NCBI RefSeq assembly: GCF_002846555.1
Contig: NZ_PJMS01000001.1
Location: forward strand, 124,001 to 188,000
Direction: 5' to 3'
Source: Aquimarina sp. MAR_2010_214
GTDB taxonomy: Bacteria; Bacteroidota; Bacteroidia; Flavobacteriales; Flavobacteriaceae
DNA length: 64,000 nt
Positions 54,847 through 63,329 of this stretch are shown piece by piece. Position 1 is the stretch's first letter. Each line of letters begins with the position of its first letter. The notes below the pieces were generated by a model. The model was not told the origin of the DNA, made no database searches, and saw only the letters and a list, made by a program, of their open reading frames with translations. Both the position numbers and the translations under genes were made by a program.

Positions 54847-56318
54847 TGGATATTGCTATCATCATAACCTACACACTAGCCTTACTAATCATATTTATGT
54901 ATAGTCTGGCGCAGCTGAATCTACTTTTTAACTATCTGAAGTCTCGAAAGCAAGCTGATAATTCACCTACTTTTGATTTTTCTAAAAAAGAAGAAATTCC
55001 GCATGTTACTGTTCAGTTACCAGTATACAATGAATTATATGTAATGGATCGTTTATTGGATAACATCGCAGAACTTGATTATCCAAAAGATAAATTAGAG
55101 ATACAAGTACTGGATGATTCTACAGATGAGTCTGTTATTACTACTACAGCGCATATAGAAAAGCTACAACAAACAGGTTTAGACATACAACACATTTGTC
55201 GTGAAGATCGAACCGGATTTAAAGCAGGAGCACTAAAAGAGGGGCTTAAAATTGCCAAAGGTGAATTTATAGCCATTTTTGATGCCGATTTTTTACCCGG
55301 TAAGAATTGGTTACTACAAACTATCCCATATTTTAAAGATCAAAATATAGGTGTGGTACAAACCCGATGGGGACATATTAATAGAGATTATTCAATGCTT
55401 ACCAAAATTCAGGCATTTGCTTTGGATTTTCATTTTACTATGGAGCAGGTAGGTCGTAATTATAAAGATCACTTTATTAATTTTAATGGTACAGCTGGTG
55501 TTTGGAGGAAGACTTGTATTGAAGATGCCGGAAACTGGCAAGGAGATACATTAACCGAAGATCTGGACTTAAGTTATAGAGCACAATTAAAAAAGTGGAA
55601 GTTTAAATACCTTGAAGAAGTAGAGACTCCAGCAGAATTACCTGTAGTTATTAGTGCGGCCAGATCACAACAATTTAGATGGAATAAAGGTGCTGCAGAG
55701 AACTTCCAGAAGCTATACTGGAAAATGCTTAGAGATAAAACCGTTCCTTTTAAAACTAAGTTTCACAGCTTTTTCCACCTATTAAATAGTAGTATGTTCT
55801 TATTAGTATTACTAGTTGCTGTATTGAGCGTTCCGGTAATGTATATTAAAAATAGTAATCCATTATTTAGTTGGTATTTTAATGTAATTGCATTTTTTGC
55901 CTTAAGCACTGTTATATTTTTCTTTTGCTACTGGTTTACTTTTAAAAAGATTCATGGTAAAGGGTTTTGGAATTTTATGGAATACATAAAAATGTTCTTC
56001 ACCTTTTTCTCTATTGCAATGGGCTTCTCTGTTCATAATTCTATGGCAGTTCTCGAAGGGCATTTTGGAAAAAAGAGTGAATTTATACGTACTCCAAAAT
56101 TTAATATCGAGTCGTTCAAAGGTTCATGGAAAGAGAATAAATATATTAACAAAAATATCTCTGGAAATACTATTATAGAAGCATTACTCATGGGATATTT
56201 TGGTTTTGCTTTATACAGTGCTTTTAAGCTTCAGGATTTTGGATTATTCTTGTTTCATATTATGTTATTTCTCGGATTTGGATTTGTATTCTTTAAATCT
56301 GTAACGTCTAAATTTTAA
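54846..56318 (+). CDS. Membrane GT2 glycosyltransferase, cellulose-synthase-like
   Basis: 490 residues with an N-terminal TM, a catalytic GT-A domain (VQLPVYNELYVMDRLL, VLDDSTDES, AIFDADFLPG, GDTLTEDLDLSYRAQ, SQQFRWNKGAAEN QxxRW-type) and four or five C-terminal TM helices. Cellulose-synthase-like polymerases and glucosyl-ceramide-type enzymes share this plan; the product is unknown. It is coupled by TAATG to both neighbours. Confidence 0.88.
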   Translation: MDIAIIITYTLALLIIFMYSLAQLNLLFNYLKSRKQADNSPTFDFSKKEEIPHVTVQLPVYNELYVMDRLLDNIAELDYPKDKLEIQVLDDSTDESVITTTAHIEKLQQTGLDIQHICREDRTGFKAGALKEGLKIAKGEFIAIFDADFLPGKNWLLQTIPYFKDQNIGVVQTRWGHINRDYSMLTKIQAFALDFHFTMEQVGRNYKDHFINFNGTAGVWRKTCIEDAGNWQGDTLTEDLDLSYRAQLKKWKFKYLEEVETPAELPVVISAARSQQFRWNKGAAENFQKLYWKMLRDKTVPFKTKFHSFFHLLNSSMFLLVLLVAVLSVPVMYIKNSNPLFSWYFNVIAFFALSTVIFFFCYWFTFKKIHGKGFWNFMEYIKMFFTFFSIAMGFSVHNSMAVLEGHFGKKSEFIRTPKFNIESFKGSWKENKYINKNISGNTIIEALLMGYFGFALYSAFKLQDFGLFLFHIMLFLGFGFVFFKSVTSKF

Positions 56319-57715
56319 TGTTTCGGCAATGGAAACATAATCGATTTTCCATCCTCCTTATTGTTGCTGGTTTACTTTTTTACTGGAGTTTTTCTTATCA
56401 GTTAGAACGAACAGATTTCATTAAAATGATCAGTCTTTGGGCTGCCTTATTTTTTGTTTCTTATAAAATCATTCAGCTCAATTCTGATAATTGGAAACTA
56501 TTGGCCATTACTGCATTATTATTTCGGGTGGTCTTCTTATTTGCTATACCTAATTTATCACAGGATTTTTATCGATTTATATGGGATGGACGTATGCTTT
56601 TAGAGGGTTTCAATCCTTACTTATCCCTTCCCAAGGTATGGATAGCCCAAGGAAATGCTCCTATTGCACAAGCACAGGAATTGTATACCGGTATGGGAAC
56701 ACTTAACGGAAGTCATTATACCAATTATCCTCCTGTAAGTCAGTTTTGTTATTTTATCGCAGCCTTATTTGCCAGTAAAAGTATTTTGGGGTCTGCAATA
56801 GTATTTAGAATACTTATCATTTTAGCAGATATTGGTACATTTTTCTTCGGAAGAAAGTTATTACAATCATTCAACCTACCCGAAAAAAGAATCTTCTGGT
56901 ATATTCTTAATCCTTTTATCATTATAGAACTTACAGGTAACCTTCACTTTGAAGCTGTGATGGTATTTTTTATCATATGGTCATTATATCTGTTGCATAA
57001 AGGCTATTGGTATTGGGCTGCGGTTGTCTTGGCACTTTCTGTTTCAGTCAAACTAATCCCACTATTATTTTTACCTTTATTTTTTCAGAAATTTATTCTT
57101 GACAAACAAAAGAATTTCAATACATCTAGCCTCACTATTGGATTACCAAAATTACTTGGCTTTTACAGTATCGTTATAGGCACATGCCTTCTAATTTTTG
57201 CTCCTTTCTTATCAGGAGAATTCTTAGCCAATTTTAGCAAAACAATCACTCTTTGGTTTCAAACTTTCGAATTTAATGCAAGTATTTATTTTATCATTCG
57301 TTGGATTGGATACCAAGTTGTGGGGTGGAATATCATTGAGACTACTGGTAAAATTTTACCCCTGGTAGTCATAGTAATCCTTTTAGGGCTAACCTTCTTT
57401 AGAAACAATCGAAGCACTCTACAACTAATTACAGGTATGCTTTTAGGTATTTGCATCTACTATTTTTTATCAACTACGGTGCATCCCTGGTATATAGCTG
57501 TTCCACTATCACTGTGTGTGTTTACAAAGTATAAGTTTCCGATCGTTTGGTCTTTTGTAGTTATTTTTAGCTATACTGCGTATCTTCATCCTGATTTTAA
57601 AGAAAACCTATGGATGGTAGGGCTTGAGTATCTTTTTGTTTTTACTATCTTTAGTAGAGAGATTATAAAGACTTATCGAAACAGAGCCCATAATACATTA
57701 GAAAACAACTCATAA
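56318..57715 (+). CDS. GT-C membrane glycosyltransferase (mannosyltransferase-like)
   Basis: 465 residues with about 11-12 TM helices. The first loop carries QDFYRFIWDGRMLLEGFNPY, the acidic-loop pattern of GT-C enzymes that use polyprenyl-phosphate sugars (MptA/B-like). It overlaps the upstream transferase stop by one base. The donor could come from the DPM-like enzyme at 54154. Confidence 0.83.
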   Translation: MFRQWKHNRFSILLIVAGLLFYWSFSYQLERTDFIKMISLWAALFFVSYKIIQLNSDNWKLLAITALLFRVVFLFAIPNLSQDFYRFIWDGRMLLEGFNPYLSLPKVWIAQGNAPIAQAQELYTGMGTLNGSHYTNYPPVSQFCYFIAALFASKSILGSAIVFRILIILADIGTFFFGRKLLQSFNLPEKRIFWYILNPFIIIELTGNLHFEAVMVFFIIWSLYLLHKGYWYWAAVVLALSVSVKLIPLLFLPLFFQKFILDKQKNFNTSSLTIGLPKLLGFYSIVIGTCLLIFAPFLSGEFLANFSKTITLWFQTFEFNASIYFIIRWIGYQVVGWNIIETTGKILPLVVIVILLGLTFFRNNRSTLQLITGMLLGICIYYFLSTTVHPWYIAVPLSLCVFTKYKFPIVWSFVVIFSYTAYLHPDFKENLWMVGLEYLFVFTIFSREIIKTYRNRAHNTLENNS

Positions 57716-57728
57716 AAGCATATCAATT

Positions 57729-58556
57729 TTGAAAATTAATTTCAGGAAAATAGGTCGTAGATTTGCAAGATTTATAGTGTTTATTGTTATCCTGATTCTT
57801 TCTGGATACCTGTTTTTATATCTAAGGCAAGAGCGTTTTTTCTTTAATCCAAAAATTTTGGGAAAAAACTATATGTATTCTTTTGATCAGCCTTTTGAAG
57901 AAATCAATATTTCGGTAGAAAAAGATATTACTCTTAACGCTTTACTTTTTAAAACAAATACTACCAGTAAAGGTCTTATTTTATATTTTCATGGTAATGC
58001 CGGAGCAATTCATGAATGGGGAAGACGCGCTTCTTTATACACAGAAAATAAATTTGACATCTTATTTGTTGATTACAGAGGTTATGGAAAAAGTGATAGC
58101 TTTTATGAAGAAGAATCAGAACTATATAACGATGCACAAAAAGTCTATGATTATGCCAAAACACGATATGATGAAAAAAACATTATCGTTTTAGGATTTT
58201 CTCTGGGAACAGGATTCGCTGCCTATACCGCAGCAAAAAACAACCCAAAACTCCTTATACTGGAGGCTCCTTATTATGCCTGGAATGATTTTATAGCAAG
58301 TATTGCACCTGTACCAAAGATGCTTATCAATTATGAAATCCCTTCGTATAAATTCTTAAAAGAAGTATCCTGTCCTATTCGAATTTTTCATGGTACTCAT
58401 GACTTCCTAATTAAACCAGAAGAAAACTCTAAACGATTAGAAGCGTTATATCCCGATAAAATCAAACATACAATGATCAAAGGTGCTGGTCATAATGGTA
58501 TCTATATCACTAAACAATACTATGATGAGCTCAAGAATTTGTTAGAACAATATTAA
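57729..58556 (+). CDS. Membrane-anchored alpha/beta hydrolase
   Basis: 275 residues with an N-terminal TM helix (FARFIVFIVILILSGYLFLYL) and a BEM46-like hydrolase fold: LYFHGNAGAIHEWGRRA, nucleophile elbow VLGFSLGTGFAAYTA, Asp in IRIFHGTHDFLIKPEE and His in IKGAGHNGIYI. Starts at TTG 57729, 13 bp after the GT-C gene, and probably ends this operon. Substrate unknown; a deacylase acting on a lipid-linked glycan is possible. Confidence 0.87.
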   Translation: MKINFRKIGRRFARFIVFIVILILSGYLFLYLRQERFFFNPKILGKNYMYSFDQPFEEINISVEKDITLNALLFKTNTTSKGLILYFHGNAGAIHEWGRRASLYTENKFDILFVDYRGYGKSDSFYEEESELYNDAQKVYDYAKTRYDEKNIIVLGFSLGTGFAAYTAAKNNPKLLILEAPYYAWNDFIASIAPVPKMLINYEIPSYKFLKEVSCPIRIFHGTHDFLIKPEENSKRLEALYPDKIKHTMIKGAGHNGIYITKQYYDELKNLLEQY

Positions 58557-58582
58557 TAAGGGTTTATTCTAAAATAAATGCT

Positions 58583-59467
58583 TTACATCATTCTAAGATT
58601 AATTACCTCTTGTTCAGTAAGTATTCTCCAGTGACCCCGTGGTAAATCTTTTTTGGTTAATCCGGCAAAGATTACTCTATCCAATTTGACTACACTGTAA
58701 TTAAGATGTTCAAAAAGCTTATGAATAATTCCATTTTTAGCAGATTGCAATTGAACCCCTATTTCGTTTTTAGAAGCACCTTCTATATAAGAGATCTCAT
58801 CTACGTTTATAAAACCTTCTTCTAATTTGATTCCTTTCTCTATTTTTTGAAGATCTTCAAATTTTAGATTACGTTCTAATTCTACGTGGAATATTTTACG
58901 AACTCCGCTTTTATGATGTGTTAGTTTCTTTTCTAAATCTACATCATTGGTAAAGAGTAATAATCCAGTTGTATTTCTTTCTAGTCTACCTACCGGTTTT
59001 AGTACAGATTTAGATGCATTTGCTACTAGATCCATTACCGTTTTAGTTTTCTCTGGGCTAGTACTGGTTACGAAACCTTTAGGCTTATTAAGCAGCACAT
59101 ATTCTTTTTTATGAGGAGTAATGAGTCGTCCATCAAACTTAACCTCATCGGTAAGCTTTACTTTATATCCCATTTCGGTAATGGGTTTACCATTTACCCA
59201 AACGCTTCCTGTTTTAATATATAAATCAGCATCTCTTCTAGAGCAAACACCAGAATTAGCCACATATTTATTAAGTCTTATTTCATCAGAATCAGAGAGT
59301 TTTTTTGGTGCTGCATTACTAGCTTTTTTTGCTAATGCCTTACCTCTTACATAAGGTTTATTTCCATAATTGGATTTACCTTTATCATTTGCATTCGACT
59401 TACTCTTTCCTTTTCCTTCCTGTTTTCTGCTAGTTTTCCCTTTACCAGAATTATCTCCACGACTCAT
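58583..59467 (-). CDS. RsuA/RluB-family pseudouridine synthase with Glu at the catalytic-Asp position
   Basis: 294 residues: a basic Gly/Ser/Lys-rich tail (1-60), an S4 domain (IRLNKYVANSGVCSRRDADLYIKTGSVWVNGKPI), then the RsuA/RluB catalytic domain (YVLLNKPKGFVTSTS). The signature GRLDxxTxGLLLxTND reads VGRLERNTTGLLLFTND here, with Glu163 where the essential aspartate is expected (codon GAA at 58979-58981). The rest is well conserved. Either a Glu-variant enzyme or a catalytically impaired RNA-binding relative; which is unclear. Confidence 0.85.
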   Translation of the reverse strand: MSRGDNSGKGKTSRKQEGKGKSKSNANDKGKSNYGNKPYVRGKALAKKASNAAPKKLSDSDEIRLNKYVANSGVCSRRDADLYIKTGSVWVNGKPITEMGYKVKLTDEVKFDGRLITPHKKEYVLLNKPKGFVTSTSPEKTKTVMDLVANASKSVLKPVGRLERNTTGLLLFTNDVDLEKKLTHHKSGVRKIFHVELERNLKFEDLQKIEKGIKLEEGFINVDEISYIEGASKNEIGVQLQSAKNGIIHKLFEHLNYSVVKLDRVIFAGLTKKDLPRGHWRILTEQEVINLRMM

Positions 59468-59518
59468 ATCTTAAATTTTGTGCAAAGATAATTGTTTAAA
59501 GCATAGGTACAACATCTA

Positions 59519-60472
59519 TTATTCATCAAACCGAACTGTACTTTGACGCTTTCTATTTACATGTAACTGGGTCACATCTGGTCTTGAATAATGACCAACA
59601 GGATCAAAATTCTGGCGCTCTTGTAATACCCTGTTAAAATCTAAGGTTTCGATTAAGAGTCCTTCTTTATTCACTACAGGTTCCATTATCCATTCTCCAT
59701 CGGGTCCGGCAATACATGAGCCTCCATTACCTAAAACATCAGGAGCTCGCTTTAAAATTTCATCCAAATGCGGAGTAGTTTTAGGGAAATCTTCTTTTCG
59801 CATCAAACTAGAAACCGAAATCACGTACGAACGAGACTCTCTGGCTATAAAGCGAGTAATATCTTTGGTGTTATAATCACTCCCCGGCCATACCGATATG
59901 TGTAAATTTTCTCCTTGACCATATAGTGCAGCTCTGGGCAAAGGCATCCAATTCTCCCAACAGTTTAATCCTCCAACAGTAAAAGCTTTTAGTGGATGTA
60001 CCAACAATCCATTACCATCTCCCGGAGCCCAGGTTAATCGTTCTTCATATGTTGGCTGTAATTTACGGTGTACAGATCTAATCTCTCCCTTTTGATCAAT
60101 ATATACCAATGATGCATATAAACTATGTCCTCCCCGATCCATCGGTCGTTCAATAATTCCTAAATAAATAGCCATATTATATTGGGCAGCAAGTTCGCAT
60201 ATGGTATCCAAATCTCCATTTTCGATAACAATCGAATTCTGAGCATAATGTGCATGAATTTCTTTTTGGATCTTGCTATCGAATTTTGCGCCATCTGTTA
60301 ATGATACCCAAAACGGATAACCTGGTAGTAATGACTCTCCAAAAACGATAAGTTCTGCTTCCTTGGAGGCCGCCTCAGTAATAGAATTTTCAATTTTTTT
60401 AATTGTAGCTGTTTTATCCAACCAAACCGGAGAGATTTGAGCCAATGCAACTGTTAGTAATTGATTTTTCAT
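59519..60472 (-). CDS. Nitrilase-family carbon-nitrogen hydrolase
   Basis: 317 residues with the Glu-Lys-Cys triad: VFGESLLPGYPFW, HRKLQPTYEERLTW and GGLNCWENWMPLPRAALYGQGENLHISVWPG. The latter block is typical of true nitrilases rather than amidases; the substrate (nitrile or cyanide-like) is not known. Minus strand; the pseudouridine synthase gene follows 51 bp downstream. Confidence 0.88.
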   Translation of the reverse strand: MKNQLLTVALAQISPVWLDKTATIKKIENSITEAASKEAELIVFGESLLPGYPFWVSLTDGAKFDSKIQKEIHAHYAQNSIVIENGDLDTICELAAQYNMAIYLGIIERPMDRGGHSLYASLVYIDQKGEIRSVHRKLQPTYEERLTWAPGDGNGLLVHPLKAFTVGGLNCWENWMPLPRAALYGQGENLHISVWPGSDYNTKDITRFIARESRSYVISVSSLMRKEDFPKTTPHLDEILKRAPDVLGNGGSCIAGPDGEWIMEPVVNKEGLLIETLDFNRVLQERQNFDPVGHYSRPDVTQLHVNRKRQSTVRFDE

Positions 60473-60861
60473 GAAAATGTATTAATGATGTATATTTTTA
60501 TTCTCAGCAATCCAATATTTTTAAGAGGTTTCCAATATATGATTAACAAACAGTTAATATATAAAAAATTGATTTGCAACACATTAAATAATCAAAAAGC
60601 ATTATGGTAAAACCTTGTTTTAACCTTATGGTAACATTAGAATTCTACTAATAACCTAAAAATTGATACTATTATGCTGCAAATATTAAGAATTCACTAT
60701 TCTATAATCAATTTTATATTCAACCCTAAAAAGTAAACATATAAAAAGTATTTATTCTGCAAAGTTTAATTTACGTTAAAACCTACCTCTTTTAACATAA
60801 TCGTAATCATTGTAATACATTCTAATAAAATAAAAAACGAAAATATTGGAGTATTGGACTC
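60473..60861. other. Long AT-rich intergenic region
   Basis: No gene seen. TTATGGTAA occurs twice, 24 bp apart (60602-60610 and 60626-60634), in a stretch with an imperfect GGTAAAAC / GTTTTAACC dyad. It could hold control sites of the nitrilase gene or of the small secreted-protein gene. Confidence 0.5.
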
Positions 60862-60869
60862 TACATTTG
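60862..60869 (+). promoter_or_regulatory. -7 box (TACATTTG) before the small secreted-protein gene
   Basis: Exact TAnnTTTG match about 57 bp ahead of the ATG at 60926; the -33 element is not clear, with TTG only 13 bp upstream. Confidence 0.35.
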
Positions 60870-60925
60870 TCCTGTACAATTAAAACAAATAAACAGTTTA
60901 AACTCAAATCTTAAAACATAAAAAA

Positions 60926-61264
60926 ATGAAAAAGTTAACAATTTTATTCGCAGTATTCGTATTAGGGTCAACGCAAATTTTTGCTTCAGACAGTAACCCT
61001 ATTAATTCAGAACAACAATTAAGAAACCAAATCGCAACTCTTTTAAAGAATCCAGCATTTAATTTAAACAAACAACAACTTAATGCTAATATCGAATTTA
61101 CTTTAAACGGTGAAGGAGAAATTGTAGTATTAACTGTAAACTCAGAAAATATTGACGTAAAAAGTTTTGTAAAATCAAGATTGAATTACAAAAAAGTAGA
61201 TTCAAAAATATCTAATATAGGAAATAAAATATTTAAGGTTTCTTTGAAAATCTTAAAATCATAA
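60926..61264 (+). CDS. Small secreted protein, unknown
   Basis: 112 residues with a signal peptide (MKKLTILFAVFVLGSTQIFA) followed by a short domain (EQQLRNQIATLLKNPAFNLNKQQLNANIEFTLNGEGEIVVLTV). The repeating Val/Leu-rich strands resemble a TonB-C-like fold but I cannot confirm it. Monocistronic, with a promoter box and its own terminator, so it is probably well expressed. Confidence 0.72.
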   Translation: MKKLTILFAVFVLGSTQIFASDSNPINSEQQLRNQIATLLKNPAFNLNKQQLNANIEFTLNGEGEIVVLTVNSENIDVKSFVKSRLNYKKVDSKISNIGNKIFKVSLKILKS

Positions 61265-61292
61265 GGAGTCCTCTTACCTACACAGAACAAGA

Positions 61293-61326
61293 AAGCAGTT
61301 GTACATAGTTACAGCTGTTTTTTTTT
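61293..61326 (+). terminator. Terminator after the small secreted-protein gene
   Basis: 11-pair stem AAGCAGTTGTA / TACAGCTGTTT (two wobble pairs) around loop CATAGT with a nine-base T run (61318-61326). Confidence 0.8.
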
Positions 61327-62233
61327 ACCACAGAATTCTATCTAGAATCATATGTACATCAATTAAAATAATACTAAATGTTCCTGCTACTATAATAAGT
61401 TTCAAAATATTATGCAACCAAACATAATGTGTTCTTCCTGTTGACTTCCATATACCAAATAGAAAAGCAAAAAGCAATACAATACAGATATAAAAATAGA
61501 AATACATAAATCCTATCTCATATCTAGTGAGTAGAAAATAAATTGGAATACAAGAAGTCAAAACCAAAATACTCACTATTCTTTTTGAAGCTAGCTCCCC
61601 ATACACAATGGGTATCGTTTTATAGTTCTGAGCAAGATCTCCTCTCAAATTCCCTAAATCTTTAATCATTTCTCTCATGATCAACATCAAAAACAAAAAT
61701 GTTGCATGAACAAAAATGACTTCATCAAAATTTTTATAATAGATGAACACTGCAAAAAAAGGAGTTATCGCCAATAGGGAAGCAACAATATTACCAATTA
61801 TCGGGAATTTTTTTAGTTTATGAGAGTAAAACCATATCCCAAATATATAGAGAGAGAAAAAAACAACAGCTCGAAAAGAAACATAACTAGCACAAACTAC
61901 AGAAAGAAAATTAAGAACAAAATATCCCGTAAGTTTTGTGCGCTGACTCACTAATCGATCCAGCATGGTCTTTTGTGGCCTATTGATTAGATCTTTTTCT
62001 TTGTCATAAAAATTATTAATGATATATCCAGCCGCAATAACACCAGCAGAAGCTAATACAATAACAAATAAATTTGGATCAAGAATAACTTGTCGTAGTC
62101 TAATCTGAGGGGCTAAAATAAATATCGAAGTAAGATATTGTGCAAATACAATAATCAGAATATTATACCCTCTAACGACAGAAAATAAACTCAATAACTT
62201 GAGAAAAATGAGTTTGTTTTTTCTGGTAAGCAT
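61325..62233 (-). CDS. UbiA-family prenyltransferase
   Basis: 302 residues, about eight TM helices, and an Asp-rich prenyl-diphosphate site, here IINNFYDKEKDLINRPQKTM (the first Asp is Asn), plus a second acidic block (DLGNLRGDLAQNYKTIP). It lies 11 bp downstream of the mevalonate kinase-like gene and so probably uses a mevalonate-derived polyprenyl diphosphate. Databases often call such genes geranylgeranylglycerol-phosphate geranylgeranyltransferase; substrate is inferred. Confidence 0.85.
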   Translation of the reverse strand: MLTRKNKLIFLKLLSLFSVVRGYNILIIVFAQYLTSIFILAPQIRLRQVILDPNLFVIVLASAGVIAAGYIINNFYDKEKDLINRPQKTMLDRLVSQRTKLTGYFVLNFLSVVCASYVSFRAVVFFSLYIFGIWFYSHKLKKFPIIGNIVASLLAITPFFAVFIYYKNFDEVIFVHATFLFLMLIMREMIKDLGNLRGDLAQNYKTIPIVYGELASKRIVSILVLTSCIPIYFLLTRYEIGFMYFYFYICIVLLFAFLFGIWKSTGRTHYVWLHNILKLIIVAGTFSIILIDVHMILDRILW

Positions 62234-62244
62234 AACAATGCTTA

Positions 62245-63180
62245 TTAAAAATTGTATACTACCTCTAACTTATAGTCCTTAAGTGAGGCTTGTGCTTTAT
62301 CAAAATCCTGCGTAAATCCTAAAATATAACCACCACCTCCAGAGCCACATAACTTAAGATAATAATCATTGGTTTCTATACCATGTTTCCATAACGTATG
62401 AAATTGCTTAGGAATCATTGGTTTAAAATTATCTAAAACCACATGAGAAAGTTCTTTTATATTAAAAAACAGGGACTTAACATCTCCTTTTAAGAAATCA
62501 TCTACACAAGCGTCTGTATATTTTACAAACTGATTTTTTAGCATACTACGAAATCCTTCTTGCTTCATGCTTTCCATAAAAATACTAACCATTGGGGCCG
62601 TCTCACCAACTATGCCACTGTCTAATAAGAAAACAGCACCTTTTTTATTCTCTACACTCTGAGAAGGAATTCCTGCCGGCTCAATATTGTCTTTAGAATG
62701 AATAAGAATAGGTAAACTAAGGTAACTATTTAACGGATCCAGACCAGAACTCTTTCCGTGAAAGAAAGATTCCATAAGTCCAAAAATCTCTTTGAGTTTT
62801 AATAATTTATCTCGAGTAAGATTTTCTAATACTGTAATTTTATTCGCTGCATATTCATCATAAATAGCAGCCACTAATGCACCACTACTTCCCACCCCAT
62901 ATCCCTGAGGAATACTACTATCAAAGTACATCCCAGAATTGATGTCAGAATGAAGTTTTTCAAAATCAAATTTTACCACTCCTTTATCATGAATCTCTTC
63001 AAGATAGGTCGCAAAATTTTTAAGATTTTCATTTGATTGTATAGCTTCTTGATCAGGTGTTTCTGATACTTTTAAAGCACCTTTAAAAAAATTATAGGGT
63101 ATCGAAAGACCTTTAGAATCTTTAATAATACCATATTCTCCAAACAAAAGTATTTTAGAATAAAATAACGGTCCTTTCAT
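62245..63180 (-). CDS. GHMP kinase, mevalonate kinase-like
   Basis: 311 residues of the GHMP superfamily: LLFGEYGIIKDSKGLS, the ATP loop PQGYGVGSSGALVAA (residues 91-105), and the C-terminal GSGGGG motif in LKLCGSGGGGYILGF. Mevalonate kinase is the likely function because diphosphomevalonate decarboxylase is encoded directly upstream and a prenyltransferase downstream. Minus strand, 149 bp after the mvaD stop. Confidence 0.85.
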   Translation of the reverse strand: MKGPLFYSKILLFGEYGIIKDSKGLSIPYNFFKGALKVSETPDQEAIQSNENLKNFATYLEEIHDKGVVKFDFEKLHSDINSGMYFDSSIPQGYGVGSSGALVAAIYDEYAANKITVLENLTRDKLLKLKEIFGLMESFFHGKSSGLDPLNSYLSLPILIHSKDNIEPAGIPSQSVENKKGAVFLLDSGIVGETAPMVSIFMESMKQEGFRSMLKNQFVKYTDACVDDFLKGDVKSLFFNIKELSHVVLDNFKPMIPKQFHTLWKHGIETNDYYLKLCGSGGGGYILGFTQDFDKAQASLKDYKLEVVYNF

Positions 63181-63329
63181 CTATTATTATATGTATTTTT
63201 TAGAGCTTAGATAGAATCTTTGACGATTAAAGTCATCATTATCTTTATATGTTTAAAGATTTTTTAATCGAATCGATTTCATGATCTCTATAAATGTTAT
63301 ATCTAATTTGTCTCCTTACTAGGATAAAG

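Noticed and set aside
63241..63272. ATCTTTA/TAAAGAT hairpin followed by Ts between mvaD and the GHMP kinase gene
   Set aside because: The T run is on the + strand while both genes are on the minus strand; AT-rich chance fold.
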